From Stappia sp. BW2 (GTDB lineage Bacteria > Pseudomonadota > Alphaproteobacteria > Rhizobiales > Stappiaceae): a stretch of DNA of 64,000 nt. The translations under genes and the position numbers were made by a program. The DNA is taken from NCBI RefSeq assembly GCF_008107695.1, contig NZ_VIRG01000066.1:434001-498000 (forward strand). The letters are read 5' to 3'. This document shows positions 1 to 9,052 of this stretch, one piece after another (positions within the stretch are counted from its first letter, which is position 1; every line of letters begins with the position of its first letter). Below the pieces are notes generated by a model. It saw only the letters and a program-made list of their open reading frames with translations, did no database searches and was not told the origin of the DNA.

Positions 1-117
1 TGCTTGTGCATCGGCTTTTTCCGCTGGCAAAATTCAGCTCGCCCATCCCTTCAATTCTTCAAAGGGCTGACCTACTCTCATTTGAAACAACGCATCATCC
101 CAGGGGGAGACGACACG

Positions 118-672
118 ATGGCTGCCATTCCACCCGTTTGCGATTTCGGCTGGAAAGCTCCCGATTTCGAGCTGCCTGCAACCGATGGCAAAACCTACAA
201 GCTGTCCGACATTGCCGGCCCCAAGGGCACGTTGATCATGTTCATCTGCAACCACTGCCCCTATGTGGTTGCCGTGCGTGACAGGATCCTGCGCGACGCC
301 CGCGATCTTCAGGCGATTGGAATTGGCGTTGCCGCGATCAGCGCCAATGATGTGGAGAGCTATCCCGAAGACAGTTTTGAGAAAATGACCGAACTGGCGA
401 AGCGGGAGAACTTCTCCTTCCCCTATCTTTACGACGAAGACCAGTCTGTCGCCCGCGCCTATGATGCAGTCTGTACGCCGGATTTCTTCGGCTTCAACAC
501 CGCGCTGGAACTGCAATACCGCGGGCGTCTTGATGCGTCTCGCCGGGAAACCGGGCCTGCGGACCTGCGGCGTGACCTGTTCGAAGCCATGCGGCAGGTG
601 GCGGAAACGGGCAAGGGACCGGAAGACCAGATCCCGTCCATGGGATGCTCCATCAAATGGAAAACTGCGTGA
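118..672 (+). CDS. Thioredoxin-fold (AhpC/TSA-like) redox protein
   Basis: The 184-residue product is a soluble thioredoxin-fold protein. The N-terminal pattern APDFELPATDGK is typical of the peroxiredoxin/AhpC-TSA superfamily. A CxxC active site (Cys-Asn-His-Cys, residues about 44-47) follows the first hydrophobic strand, so a thiol-disulfide or peroxide-reducing role is likely; the substrate cannot be read from sequence. I chose the ATG at 118 because GGGGGAGA lies just upstream and the domain begins immediately. The frame is open further upstream to position 4, but that extension has no domain character. The stop overlaps the beginning of the next gene, which suggests translational coupling with the HAD phosphatase. 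Confidence 0.85.
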   Translation: MAAIPPVCDFGWKAPDFELPATDGKTYKLSDIAGPKGTLIMFICNHCPYVVAVRDRILRDARDLQAIGIGVAAISANDVESYPEDSFEKMTELAKRENFSFPYLYDEDQSVARAYDAVCTPDFFGFNTALELQYRGRLDASRRETGPADLRRDLFEAMRQVAETGKGPEDQIPSMGCSIKWKTA

Positions 673-1331
673 CACCGATCCTGATTTTCGACCTCGACGG
701 AACGCTGATTGACAGCGCACAGGATCTGCACGCAGCGGCAAGCCGCCTGCTGCAAGGCGAAGGCCTGCCGACGTTGTCGCTTGAGACCATCCGGTCTTTT
801 ATCGGCAACGGGATTCCGACGTTGGTCGACCGCATGATCAATGCCACAGACCTTCAGCCCAGGGATCGCACCCGCCTGATTTCGGCCTTCCTAGACGACT
901 ACCAGGCGCATGCGACAGACCTGACCGCGCCGTACCCCGGCGTTGAAGCGACGCTCACCCAACTGCGGAAATCCGGATATGTTCTGGCAATCTGTACCAA
1001 CAAGCCACAGCGGCCTGCCGAGAAGATTATCGAAGACCTTGGCCTGTCGCATTTCTTCGACGCGCTGGTGGGCGGTGACAGTCTGACCACCCGCAAACCC
1101 GATCCGGCAGGCCTGCACTATCTGCAATCGTCCCTCGGAGGTGGCCCCGTCGTCTATGTCGGCGACAGCGAGGTAGATGCCGAAAGCGCCGTCAACGCCG
1201 GCATGCCCTTCGCGCTGTTCAGCGAGGGCTACCGCAAAAGCCCGGTCTCCGAGATCCCGCACACGGTGGTCTTTTCGAACTTCACCGACCTTCCGTCCCT
1301 TGCCGAGAACCTTTTGTCCGCCCCGGCCTGA
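657..1331 (+). CDS. gph: HAD-superfamily phosphatase, phosphoglycolate phosphatase-like
   Basis: The product is a cytoplasmic HAD hydrolase of about 224 residues. Motif I is FDLDGTLIDS (nucleophile Asp near residue 12), a Thr/Asn motif sits in ICTNKPQ, a Lys follows in TRKPDP, and the acidic motif is GDSEVDAESA. The cap arrangement and length fit Gph-type phosphoglycolate phosphatases, which dephosphorylate 2-phosphoglycolate from DNA repair or oxygenase reactions. Substrate assignment within HAD enzymes is uncertain. The gene overlaps the preceding one; ATG 657 and GTG 669 are both plausible starts. The GTG overlaps the upstream TGA and has GGAA 6 bases before it. Confidence 0.8.
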   Translation: MENCVTPILIFDLDGTLIDSAQDLHAAASRLLQGEGLPTLSLETIRSFIGNGIPTLVDRMINATDLQPRDRTRLISAFLDDYQAHATDLTAPYPGVEATLTQLRKSGYVLAICTNKPQRPAEKIIEDLGLSHFFDALVGGDSLTTRKPDPAGLHYLQSSLGGGPVVYVGDSEVDAESAVNAGMPFALFSEGYRKSPVSEIPHTVVFSNFTDLPSLAENLLSAPA

Positions 1332-1523
1332 AGCGGGTTTGCGACAATTCCGGCCCCCCGTCCAAACGAATTGCGGCTCCTTGCATTTACCCCGACCGAT
1401 CTCAACTCAAAGTTGATATCGTCTTCGGTTAAATTAAGCCCTCATTAAAACGATTGTATTATTGTTCGATTACGTAAAGTCCAGCAAACACCGAAGTTCC
1501 GCAAGATAATTTGTCGTACAAAT

Positions 1524-1907
1524 ATGGTAACATCAGCAAAAACGACGATGGTAAAACCTCAAATCGTCTCAGAGTATTCAATCTCTACCTACGTACCATT
1601 TGCCCTGATCAGCGTGGCGGGATTTCTGGTTGTTGGCTATCTGACCTTGTTTAGTTTCGCCGAAGATGCCCCGGTGATTGTCATTTCATCTCCGTGGGAC
1701 AGCGAACGACAGGCGGTTACCAGAGCGCTGACACCTGCATCCAAACTTATACGATCCGACTTTGACGGAACATTTGTGACAGTTTTGCCTGAGCAACAGG
1801 ATTACCCGGCAAAGGTCCGGGCGCTTGGTGCATGGGCGGTCATCAGTTCCCTGGGTATCGGAGGCTGCAATCCGAAACCTTCAACGAGCTACGGCAGCAA
1901 CATTTAA
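1524..1907 (+). CDS. Small single-pass membrane protein, unknown function
   Basis: I do not recognise this 127-residue protein. It has a short polar N-terminus, one strong membrane segment (about residues 22-46, rich in Val, Leu, Phe and Gly) and a mainly polar C-terminal domain predicted to be outside the membrane. It ends 51 bases before the chemoreceptor gene on the same strand, so the two may be co-transcribed. The upstream 190 bases are AT-rich. An internal ATG at 1548 is an alternative start; neither has a strong ribosome binding site. Reality as a gene rests on its length, hydrophobic profile and position. Confidence 0.5.
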   Translation: MVTSAKTTMVKPQIVSEYSISTYVPFALISVAGFLVVGYLTLFSFAEDAPVIVISSPWDSERQAVTRALTPASKLIRSDFDGTFVTVLPEQQDYPAKVRALGAWAVISSLGIGGCNPKPSTSYGSNI

Positions 1908-1958
1908 GAAAAGCACCAAATCAGCTTAATCCTGATCAAGCTTATCCAGAGGCCACAA

Positions 1959-3458
1959 ATGCACGCTACCTCCGCATCATCCGACGTTGAAACCGCCCCT
2001 GAACTGGTAAGACTTCGCCAAATAGCGAGCAAGGCATTCGTTGCCGGCCTTTGGCTCATGGTCGCGGTCATTGGAGGCGTCTCTTCTTTTACGTCTGCAC
2101 CAGCTCTGACGACATCTGTGATCGCAGCAGCTCTTGCCGGCATCTCGACGCTCATGTTTCTCAAGGATCCAATTGGACCGTCGACCAGATTTGCCATTGG
2201 GGCATCCCTGACCACTGACTGGGCGCTCCTGGTCTATTGCGCAAGTGGATTGCCGGATGGACTGGTTCTGGATGCCCACATGCTGTTTTTCGTTTTGAAT
2301 GCAGTGCTGGTCATCTATTGCTGCTGGCGCACAATCCTCATCGTCAACGTATTGGCGACTGTGCACCACCTGGTCTTTTCCTTGCTTTTGCCGCTCTATA
2401 TCTGGCCGTCGGCTGAGTATGTTCTGCATCATTTCCTCATCCATGCCACATATGTTGTGCTGGTGGGCGGGCCGATGCTCTGGCTAGCCTTTCGCATCAA
2501 TCGCCAGTTCACAGACAATTATCAGGCGATGAAAGATCTGAATCTGGCTCAGACCGAGGCTGGACAACTGGTAGAAGAAACCAGAATCCGCGCAGAACAA
2601 GAAGAGACCAAGCGGGCAGCCATGTTTGCGTTGGCCGAGAAACTCGATACGAGCGTGGCAGAAGTTGTCGGATCTTTGTCCTCCGCATCGACCCAACTCC
2701 GGGCGTCCGCCCAGGAAATGGCCGCCGGAGCGACACAAACAAACCAACAAAGCCAGACCATGTCTCAAGCAGCCAACGAGACTTCAAGCAATCTCGAAAC
2801 ATTGGCAGCAGCTTCTGAAGAACTATCCGCCTCGATCGCCGAGATCAGCGGGCAGATTAGCCAGTCAACCGACATTGCAAGTGGGGCTGCGAGGGAAGCA
2901 GAAGAAACCAACCAGAAGATTCAGGGTCTGGCCAAGGCCTCCTCAAAAGTTGGCGAGGTTGTCCAGCTGATCACTGCCATTGCAGAACAAACCAATCTTC
3001 TGGCTCTCAACGCCACGATTGAAGCTGCCAGAGCCGGGGATGCCGGTAAGGGCTTTGCCATTGTGGCAGCGGAAGTCAAGGAACTGGCCAATCAGACCTC
3101 GAGCGCTACGGACAGCATCGTGGACCAGATTTCTCAAATTCAGAGCGCCACACAGGAAGCTGTTGATGCCATTGATGGCATCGGCAAGACCATCGACAAG
3201 GTGAAGGAAATCTCGGTTTCCATCTCCAGCGCCATTGAAGAACAGGACAGCGCCACCCGCGAAATTGCTCGCAATGTCGAACAAGCTGCAAACGGCGTAA
3301 AAGACGTTGCCGACAACCTTTCAGATGTCGCCAGTGTTTCTGAAAGAAATCTCAAATCGGTTGGAAACTTTGCCGATACGGCTGAGGAACTTTCCAACCA
3401 ATCCCAAGCTTTGCGGACAGAAGTCGACGACTATCTGAACAAAACAAAAGCCATTTGA
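1959..3458 (+). CDS. Methyl-accepting chemotaxis protein with polytopic membrane anchor
   Basis: The 499-residue protein has an N-terminal integral membrane region (about residues 23-178, about six hydrophobic stretches) instead of the usual periplasmic ligand domain. A coiled-coil cytoplasmic signalling domain follows. The highly conserved hairpin tip, which contacts CheA and CheW, is at about residues 338-360 (pattern AIAEQTNLLALNATIEAARAG-like). Such receptors probably sense a membrane-associated or intracellular cue. No C-terminal CheR/CheB tether pentapeptide is evident. The ATG at 1959 follows CAGAGG. A strong palindrome immediately downstream probably terminates the transcript. Confidence 0.92.
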   Translation: MHATSASSDVETAPELVRLRQIASKAFVAGLWLMVAVIGGVSSFTSAPALTTSVIAAALAGISTLMFLKDPIGPSTRFAIGASLTTDWALLVYCASGLPDGLVLDAHMLFFVLNAVLVIYCCWRTILIVNVLATVHHLVFSLLLPLYIWPSAEYVLHHFLIHATYVVLVGGPMLWLAFRINRQFTDNYQAMKDLNLAQTEAGQLVEETRIRAEQEETKRAAMFALAEKLDTSVAEVVGSLSSASTQLRASAQEMAAGATQTNQQSQTMSQAANETSSNLETLAAASEELSASIAEISGQISQSTDIASGAAREAEETNQKIQGLAKASSKVGEVVQLITAIAEQTNLLALNATIEAARAGDAGKGFAIVAAEVKELANQTSSATDSIVDQISQIQSATQEAVDAIDGIGKTIDKVKEISVSISSAIEEQDSATREIARNVEQAANGVKDVADNLSDVASVSERNLKSVGNFADTAEELSNQSQALRTEVDDYLNKTKAI

Positions 3459-3476
3459 TTGGCAAATAACTCCCAC

Positions 3477-3524
3477 AAAATGGCAAATATTTTTTCAGGT
3501 TACAGAAAGAATATTTGCCATTTT
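3477..3524 (+). terminator. 15-bp perfect inverted repeat after the chemoreceptor gene
   Basis: AAAATGGCAAATATT (3477-3491) is the exact reverse complement of 3510-3524, with an 18-base loop. It lies 19 bases after the stop codon. A T-rich run is inside rather than after the stem, so it may act as a bidirectional terminator or RNA-stabilising hairpin. Confidence 0.6.
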
Positions 3525-4379
3525 CACGAGTGCTTCCAGGGGCGCATCGCGAGACAGCGAAGCAGATATCATGGCGTGTTGACTGGCAATGAAGAGCCGT
3601 GACTGGGTAAGGACCCGAACATCTTTTCATTGATCCAGAGTGTACCAACGGGAAACATTCAACCCTCGCGGTGAACGCTCCTGCTCTTAAGTCCCGGGCC
3701 TCGCAACGCTGGCCATAACGAACCGGTCAACTGATAGCGGTGCGCCCTTTCGTGGACCCGGCAGACGGCAGTTCTGGGCAGGTTCCATTTATCTGTCTCG
3801 CCGGCTCCCAAAATCCCGCCGGCATCAATACCACGCCTCTCTCCAGACCCAACGCTGATCGTAATCGCCCCATTAGCCTCCCCCGCCTTCAAAGCGGCCC
3901 GCCAATGTCCGTTCTTGCCAACGGCAGCTGAGGCATAGCATCAGCGGGATATAACTGCTCTCCGCCCAGATATTGATTTGGTTTTGGATTGGCCGTGTGC
4001 GTCTGAGCTAAGGTGACTGTCTCAAAGGTCCGCGATCCATACGCCTGAAGGGCGTTCGTGATGCGCTCTGCATCAAAGAACGGGTTGCAGCCACCTTAGA
4101 AAGCAGTCCAGCAGCCGTGGGGAAGAATAGGTCTTCAAACAGACACGCTTCCAGGACACCGAGACAAGCGCGTTACATTGCTGTCGGCTCGACCAGGGAT
4201 CACAAGTTCCCGGCAGGAAAACTGGCTGAACGTATCGGGGAGAAATAGAGAGAAAAATGGGCCCGGGGGCAAGTGGCGGGCCATGCGGGATAGCGATGAG
4301 AACCATGTCTACGCCATAGCCCTCCAAGGCGACTCAATCCTTCGTCGCAGGAAATCTCCCCGCCGGAGCGGTCCGGTTT
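3525..4379. other. Gene-free interval
   Basis: About 850 bases lie between the chemoreceptor terminator and the 3' end of the dienelactone-hydrolase-like gene. Short open frames exist on both strands (up to about 84 codons), but none has a convincing start, a domain or codon use like its neighbours. I see no RNA gene. It may be decayed coding sequence. Confidence 0.5.
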
Positions 4380-5096
4380 TTACGACGCTTCTACCTGTTC
4401 GTCTATGAAGGCCTTGATAGCCGAGCGGGCGCGGGCCGCGGACAGCGGTGAATAACAAAGGCGCGCTTTTGGGTCGCTTCCAGCCTCCGGATTGTCGAAG
4501 GCGTGGCCGGTCTGACTGAACAGCATGACACGCAGGTCGTTGCCCGCGGCATCCATTTCGGCAACCAGTTCGGCAATCACCGCCATCGGCGAGACCTGAT
4601 CCTGCGTTCCCTGCAACACCAGCACCGGTGCCGCGATCCGCGTCCCCATCCCCTCCGCTGCCGCCTTAAGGAGCGCCGAACATGTGATGATCCCGGCAAC
4701 AGCGCCGCCACTGCGTCCGAAATCCAGCGCCGCCGTGCCGCCGGCGCTGAACCCGAGGCAAAAGATCGGCGTGCCTTCAGGCAGTGCCGCTTTCAGAGCT
4801 GCGACGCAGGACGCCACTGCGGCCGCTCCTTCGTGCCGGTGGCCGAGAAGGTGCTGCACCATCGGGCCGACCTGATCCGGGCTGTCCGGGTTGAATCCGT
4901 CGCCATAGAGATCGGCGATGACGACCGTGCAACCGAGGGCGATGAGGTGCTGGGCATGGTCATGCGCCAACGGACCTTGTCCGCGCCAATCGGGGAGCAG
5001 GACCACGCCGGCACGCGGTGTCTCGACCCTCGCGGCTATGAAGGTGCCGATATAATTGCGCGCGCCAGCGGAGTAGTGGATAGCTGTGTCAGTCAT
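4380..5096 (-). CDS. Dienelactone hydrolase family alpha/beta hydrolase
   Basis: The 238-residue cytoplasmic alpha/beta hydrolase carries a nucleophile elbow GFSAGG (Ser rather than the Cys of classical dienelactone hydrolase). A late Asp is found in QGTQDQVSP and the catalytic His in QTGHAFDNP. The order Ser-Asp-His and the length fit the DLH family, which hydrolyse esters, lactones or related small substrates. It lies 60 bases downstream of the DJ-1/PfpI gene on the same strand, so a two-gene operon is likely, probably controlled by the divergent LysR gene. The ATG at 5096 follows GAGGGACAGG. Confidence 0.82.
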   Translation of the reverse strand: MTDTAIHYSAGARNYIGTFIAARVETPRAGVVLLPDWRGQGPLAHDHAQHLIALGCTVVIADLYGDGFNPDSPDQVGPMVQHLLGHRHEGAAAVASCVAALKAALPEGTPIFCLGFSAGGTAALDFGRSGGAVAGIITCSALLKAAAEGMGTRIAAPVLVLQGTQDQVSPMAVIAELVAEMDAAGNDLRVMLFSQTGHAFDNPEAGSDPKARLCYSPLSAARARSAIKAFIDEQVEAS

Positions 5097-5156
5097 GACC
5101 TGTCCCTCGTGTGAAGTAACGACGATCAGGGTCCGGCAGACGGGATGGCCCCGGAT

Positions 5157-5894
5157 TTAAGCCGCGACCGGCGGGTCGATTGCCGCCACCAGCAATTCGG
5201 CGACGGCCTGAACCGAAGCCGGGTTCTGGCCGGTGATCAGATTCCCGTCACGGATAGCGTAGCTGGCAAAATTGTCGGTGCCTTCGAAGATCGCTCCATT
5301 GGCCCGCAATGCGCTTTCAACCAGAAATGGCACCGTTTTCGTCAATCCCACGGCCTCCTCTTCGGCGTCGGTAAAGGAATTGACGCGCCGCCCTTGAACG
5401 ATGGGGGTCCCGCTAGAAGTCCTTGCCTCGATCAATCCGGCGGGGCCATGGCAAACGGCGCCGACAATGGCATTTCGATCAAACATGCGGCCAACAACAC
5501 GGGCCAGATTGGCGGATTGAGCGAAATCCCACATGGTGCCATGGCCACCGGGAAGGAAGATCAGGCCATAGGCATCGGGATCGACATCTGCGATGGCGAT
5601 GGAGCTCTGCAGTGCAGCCATCGCGGCAGGATCGTCCAGAAACCGCTGAACCGAGGATTTACGGCTTCCTTCCTCGCCTATCGAAACTGGATCGGCAGGC
5701 GGTCTGCCACCGGCAATTGAAGCGATTTCGACGGTCACGCCGGCATCATGCAAGGCCCAATAGGGCGTTGCCATCTCATCCATGTAAAAACCCGTCCTGC
5801 GTCCCGCCTGCGCGCCGGCCTCGGCGGGAAAGGCGCCGACGGAGGTCAGAACAATCAAGGCTCGATTTGGTGCGAAAGTCATTCGTTCATCCAT
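5157..5894 (-). CDS. DJ-1/PfpI (class I glutamine amidotransferase-like) protein
   Basis: The 245-residue product belongs to the DJ-1/PfpI superfamily. The nucleophile-elbow Cys is in AVCHGPAGL and an upstream conserved stretch reads FLPGGHGTMWDF. The N-terminal pattern, with a TG-FYMDE segment, resembles Hsp31/HchA-like members, which act as glyoxalase III/deglycase or chaperones; the specific reaction is not established here. A second in-frame ATG lies at 5882. The gene is divergent from a LysR regulator across about 120 bases, a usual arrangement for regulator and target. Confidence 0.85.
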   Translation of the reverse strand: MDERMTFAPNRALIVLTSVGAFPAEAGAQAGRRTGFYMDEMATPYWALHDAGVTVEIASIAGGRPPADPVSIGEEGSRKSSVQRFLDDPAAMAALQSSIAIADVDPDAYGLIFLPGGHGTMWDFAQSANLARVVGRMFDRNAIVGAVCHGPAGLIEARTSSGTPIVQGRRVNSFTDAEEEAVGLTKTVPFLVESALRANGAIFEGTDNFASYAIRDGNLITGQNPASVQAVAELLVAAIDPPVAA

Positions 5895-6013
5895 TTATGA
5901 GGGCTCGGCATCAGAAGCCATGCTCAGGATGTAGGTCGCTCCAGTTATTCGCAGTAGCAAGAAGTTCATGTAGCTGCCATAATTTATCTTATGTCGACCC
6001 GCGGTTTTTGGCC

Positions 6014-6886
6014 ATGAACCTCAATCATCTTCGCACCTTCGCCGAGGTCTGGCGCACGAGATCCATTTCGCGCGCATCGGACATTTTGAACATCACCCAG
6101 CCCGCCGCGTCGGGCCAGATCAGGGCGCTGGAAGCCGAGCTTGGCCATGCCCTGTTTCGTCGTCACGCGAGAGGCGTCGAGCCGACTGTGGTTGCCAATG
6201 AGCTGGTAAACATGATCGGCGACAGGCTTGATGGTGCTGACGCTGCGTTTGAACGGCTGCGGTTGCGTTCGGATGCGTTGGAAGGCGTCGTTCACTTCGC
6301 CGGACCTGCGGAGTTCGTGGGGGCTTCAATGCCGCCCGTTACCGCCGTCTTGGCCACGCAGGGAATTGACCTGCATATCCGCTTGGGTGGGCGGGATGCA
6401 ATCTATCAGTGGTTCGCGGATGAGGTGATAGAGCTTGCGATCACGGCCTCCGAACCCGATGATCGGGCGCTTGGCTATCAATCCGTTTTCGAGGAAGAGC
6501 TGCTTGTCGTTGCAGCCCCGAATCTCGATCTAACTTCGATCCCTCGCGCTGACTGGCCGTGGCTGGCCTATGATGAAACATTGCCACTGATCCGCAGCTA
6601 TCTTGCCGCCGTTCACACCGACATTCCAGCGCGCCCGGCTCTGATCGCAGGGTCGCTGACTTTTTTGCGGGATGCCGCGATGGCTGGAGCTGGCGTCGCG
6701 GTTCTTCCTGACTATCTTTGCAGCGCCGCGATCAGCGAGGGAAAGCTAGTCCATGTCGACCCGATAAACCGGCTTCCGGCCAATCGCATCTTCCTCGCAT
6801 GGCGCAAGGCCGCGCTCCGCAGCCCCCGTGTCGTGTTCACCCGAGACAGATGCCTCGTAGAACTTGCAAAGCTGGAAGCCAGATAA
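6014..6886 (+). CDS. LysR-family transcriptional regulator
   Basis: The 290-residue protein has the LysR N-terminal winged helix (MNLNHLRTFAEVWRTRSISRA..., HTH about residues 18-37, with ITQPAASGQIRALE) followed by a periplasmic-binding-like effector domain. It is transcribed away from the DJ-1/PfpI and hydrolase genes and probably controls them. The open frame extends upstream into the neighbouring gene, but the family start is clearly the ATG at 6014. The effector is unknown. An electrophile or aldehyde signal would fit the DJ-1 partner, but that is inference. Confidence 0.9.
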   Translation: MNLNHLRTFAEVWRTRSISRASDILNITQPAASGQIRALEAELGHALFRRHARGVEPTVVANELVNMIGDRLDGADAAFERLRLRSDALEGVVHFAGPAEFVGASMPPVTAVLATQGIDLHIRLGGRDAIYQWFADEVIELAITASEPDDRALGYQSVFEEELLVVAAPNLDLTSIPRADWPWLAYDETLPLIRSYLAAVHTDIPARPALIAGSLTFLRDAAMAGAGVAVLPDYLCSAAISEGKLVHVDPINRLPANRIFLAWRKAALRSPRVVFTRDRCLVELAKLEAR

Positions 6887-6998
6887 GGTTCGGGAGTCAT
6901 TCGATAGTACGCACTCAACAGCCGAGCCCGATGAGGGGGGGGTCAGTAGCGTACAATCGGCGGCGCGATGGCTATTGGAAGCGGCAATCGGCGGCCAA

Positions 6999-7088
6999 TG
7001 GCGGAGAGGAAGGGATTCGAACCCTCGAGACGGTTGCCCGTCTACTCCCTTAGCAGGGGAGCGCCTTCGACCACTCGGCCACCTCTCC
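6999..7088 (-). tRNA. tRNA-Ser (anticodon GCU), CCA encoded
   Basis: On the minus strand the sequence begins GGAGAGGTGGCCGAGTGG and ends CCTCTCC-G-CCA. It forms a 7-bp acceptor stem, a type II tRNA with long variable arm, a TTCGAATCC T-loop and an anticodon stem CTCCCCTGCTAAGGGAG with anticodon GCT. The discriminator is G and the CCA end is encoded (6999-7001). Decodes AGC/AGU serine codons. Confidence 0.97.
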
Positions 7089-7540
7089 GGTCCGTCCCGT
7101 TTAGTGCCCGAAGCCTTGGGAAGCAAGCCCTTTTTGATTTACAGAGCAGGTTTTCCACGCCCCCTGCTGCGTAACCGTGTGCCGAAATAATCGGCGGGCG
7201 AATGGAGATACACGGGTTTGTCCTGGCAAATCACCACCGATGTCCACGCTGCCGGATTACGCGCGGCTGCGCGCGGTTCTCACCGTTCGGTTTGTGACTT
7301 CGTTTGAAACGCGGACTGATTATTGAGGCTCGTTGTGCGCACCGGACAAACCCGTTTTTCCCGCCCTGGAAACATCGACGCTGCGAACGCAATCAATTTG
7401 TCGAAGAACATGGCCAAGATCCGGCTGTTCGACATCTTCGAAGAAACCCGGCAACCGGTTGTACGGCAGTATGCTTTGCTCGTAGGATCAGTCGATACCA
7501 TCGCTGCCCCCAACCCGGGCCGTATACTTAGGAAATTCCG
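7089..7540. other. Intergenic interval upstream of bactofilin-like gene
   Basis: About 450 bases between the 5' end of tRNA-Ser and the bactofilin-like gene. Overlapping frames of 73-77 codons exist on both strands, but neither shows a domain or convincing start. The stretch just upstream of 7088 on the minus strand should contain the tRNA promoter; I cannot point to clear boxes. Confidence 0.45.
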
Positions 7541-7834
7541 ATGAGACAGATCGAAGGAATTATCGAGGGGCCGCTGACGATTACCGACGACAGCCGCTTA
7601 AGCGGTATCGCAAACGGAGATATCTCTGTCGCGCCAAACGTCTCGTTCAAAATGTCCGGCATTTTGAACGGCGATCTGATCTTGGGGGAAAACAGTCGGG
7701 TGACGTTTGACGGCATGATCAACGGAACGCTACGCAACAAAGGCGGCACGGCAACCGTGGTCGGAAAAGTTTCCGCGGTAGACGACCCATCCGGTTCCAC
7801 GGTTGTATCGCCCGATTTTCAGTCAAGCGAATGA
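7541..7834 (+). CDS. Small bactofilin-like (polymer-forming) protein
   Basis: The 97-residue product consists of short repeating beta-strand units, with periodic Gly and hydrophobic residues (IEGIIEGPLTI, LSGIANGDISV, MSGILNGDLIL, FDGMINGTLRN). This is the right-handed beta-helix pattern of bactofilins (DUF583). Bactofilins polymerise into cytoskeletal filaments or act as scaffolds. This one is shorter than most and lacks Pro-rich tails, so it may be a minimal or divergent member. It stands alone, with intergenic gaps on both sides. Confidence 0.55.
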   Translation: MRQIEGIIEGPLTITDDSRLSGIANGDISVAPNVSFKMSGILNGDLILGENSRVTFDGMINGTLRNKGGTATVVGKVSAVDDPSGSTVVSPDFQSSE

Positions 7835-8175
7835 GAGCATCCTGGCAGATTTACCTTGAAAGCGGTGTGAAATTTCTCTCACTTTCAAGCGTTCGGGCGA
7901 TGGCACACTCATCTGATTTTGCCTCCGGGAGAATGTTGTCACGCCCCTGATATTCCGGTTCAATTACCCGCTGAGCAGCGCGGCGGAACTGGGCCGTAGA
8001 CAGCTTCAGGCCCAATAGACAAACCGCAAATCAGCCGGCTGCGTGTGCGCGTGTTCTGACCTTCTTCCTGTGCCACTCTTGAACGCGCTCATGTTCCATC
8101 GCACCTTCATAATTAAGCCGCAGTCCTCTGGTGCGATGGGCACTCTTCAACTTGTCCGAGTATCGGAGAAGTGCC
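7835..8175. other. Intergenic interval
   Basis: About 340 bases without a supported gene. It contains one weak inverted repeat (7855-7862 with 7882-7889, arms CTTGAAAG and CTTTCAAG) about 20 bases after the bactofilin-like stop, possibly a terminator. The promoter and ribosome binding site (GGAGAAG) of the DUF930 gene lie at the right end. Confidence 0.4.
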
Positions 8176-8940
8176 ATGGCCGAGCTCACTCCTCCGACAC
8201 ATCCGGCACACCTGACACGCTTTGTCGCGGAAAAGTTTCCGTGGCTCTGTGCGCTTTGGCTGCACCTTGTGCTTTATGTGGTGTTGAGCGACGCAGCCCT
8301 GTGGCGGAGCGTTTTGCCGGTTCCGCCTGAGCCTGTCTCGGTCGAGATCATTCCGGAATTCCTGCCACCATCCCCGCCGGAAGTGCCAGCGGAGGAACCT
8401 CAAGAAAGCCGGCCGCAAACGGCAGCGGTTCCGCCGCAGAGTTTGCCCGATCCTGCTTCCGGTTCGACGGGCGCTTCGGACCAGCCGCCCTCCTCTAGTG
8501 CCCGTGTGCCGGAACAGACAGCCCCGCCGTCTTCTGCCCCCAAACCTGAACAGGAGTGGGTTACTGCCAAAACCTATTTTGCCACTGACGTGCTGGACGA
8601 CCCGCGCTCCGCGCAGGCACGTGAGTTTCTTCCGACACTTACTAGTGAAGACGGGCGCGAGCAGATATGCGCGTTGGAGGCGATGGAGCAGGTGCGCCAT
8701 GCACGGCCGGGGTTCAAGCCAACACGGCTTGCGCCGCATGCTTTCCGAAATTCATTTCAAAAGGAAGATACGATCGTCGTGCCCGCCGGTGCTCTCAGAA
8801 GCAACAGGGTCTGGTATGAGATCGCCTATAGGTGCCGGCTGGACGCCAGCGGCAAGGTCGTCAACTGGTTCGAATATGCGCTTGGTGCGCCCATCGACCG
8901 ATCGCTCTGGGACGAATACGGTCTGGCGCCGATCCATTGA
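8176..8940 (+). CDS. DUF930 protein with TonB-like N-terminus
   Basis: The 254-residue protein has one N-terminal membrane anchor (about residues 23-43), a Pro/Glu/Ser-rich linker of about 100 residues, and a globular C-terminal domain. That domain has the conserved DUF930 features CALEAMEQVRH, an internal Cys in YRCRLD, and ALGAPIDRSLWDEYGL. The architecture (anchor, Pro-rich spanner, periplasmic domain) resembles TonB, but the C-terminal domain is not TonB. Function unknown. I chose ATG 8176 because GGAGAAG sits 5 bases upstream. Confidence 0.75.
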   Translation: MAELTPPTHPAHLTRFVAEKFPWLCALWLHLVLYVVLSDAALWRSVLPVPPEPVSVEIIPEFLPPSPPEVPAEEPQESRPQTAAVPPQSLPDPASGSTGASDQPPSSSARVPEQTAPPSSAPKPEQEWVTAKTYFATDVLDDPRSAQAREFLPTLTSEDGREQICALEAMEQVRHARPGFKPTRLAPHAFRNSFQKEDTIVVPAGALRSNRVWYEIAYRCRLDASGKVVNWFEYALGAPIDRSLWDEYGLAPIH

Positions 8941-9052
8941 CGGGATCGGTCCCGGCAAAGGTCCGGGAACTGGACGCGGCAGAAAACTGTGCTGCCGCGT
9001 CAGGGTGTGAAATTTGGTTCAGGTGCCGTATGGCCGGCAGCCTTCACGCAGT

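Noticed and set aside
5423-6013. N-terminal extension of about 197 codons to the first LysR gene
   Set aside because: The extension runs antisense through the DJ-1/PfpI gene; the LysR family start is at 6014.
6718-7190. Frames overlapping tRNA-Ser with a GIRTLET-like or ERKGFEPS-like segment
   Set aside because: These peptides are the usual false translation of tRNA genes on the opposite strand.
7280-7544. Overlapping 73-77 codon frames on both strands
   Set aside because: No domain, no convincing ribosome binding site, and neither is clearly favoured by codon use.
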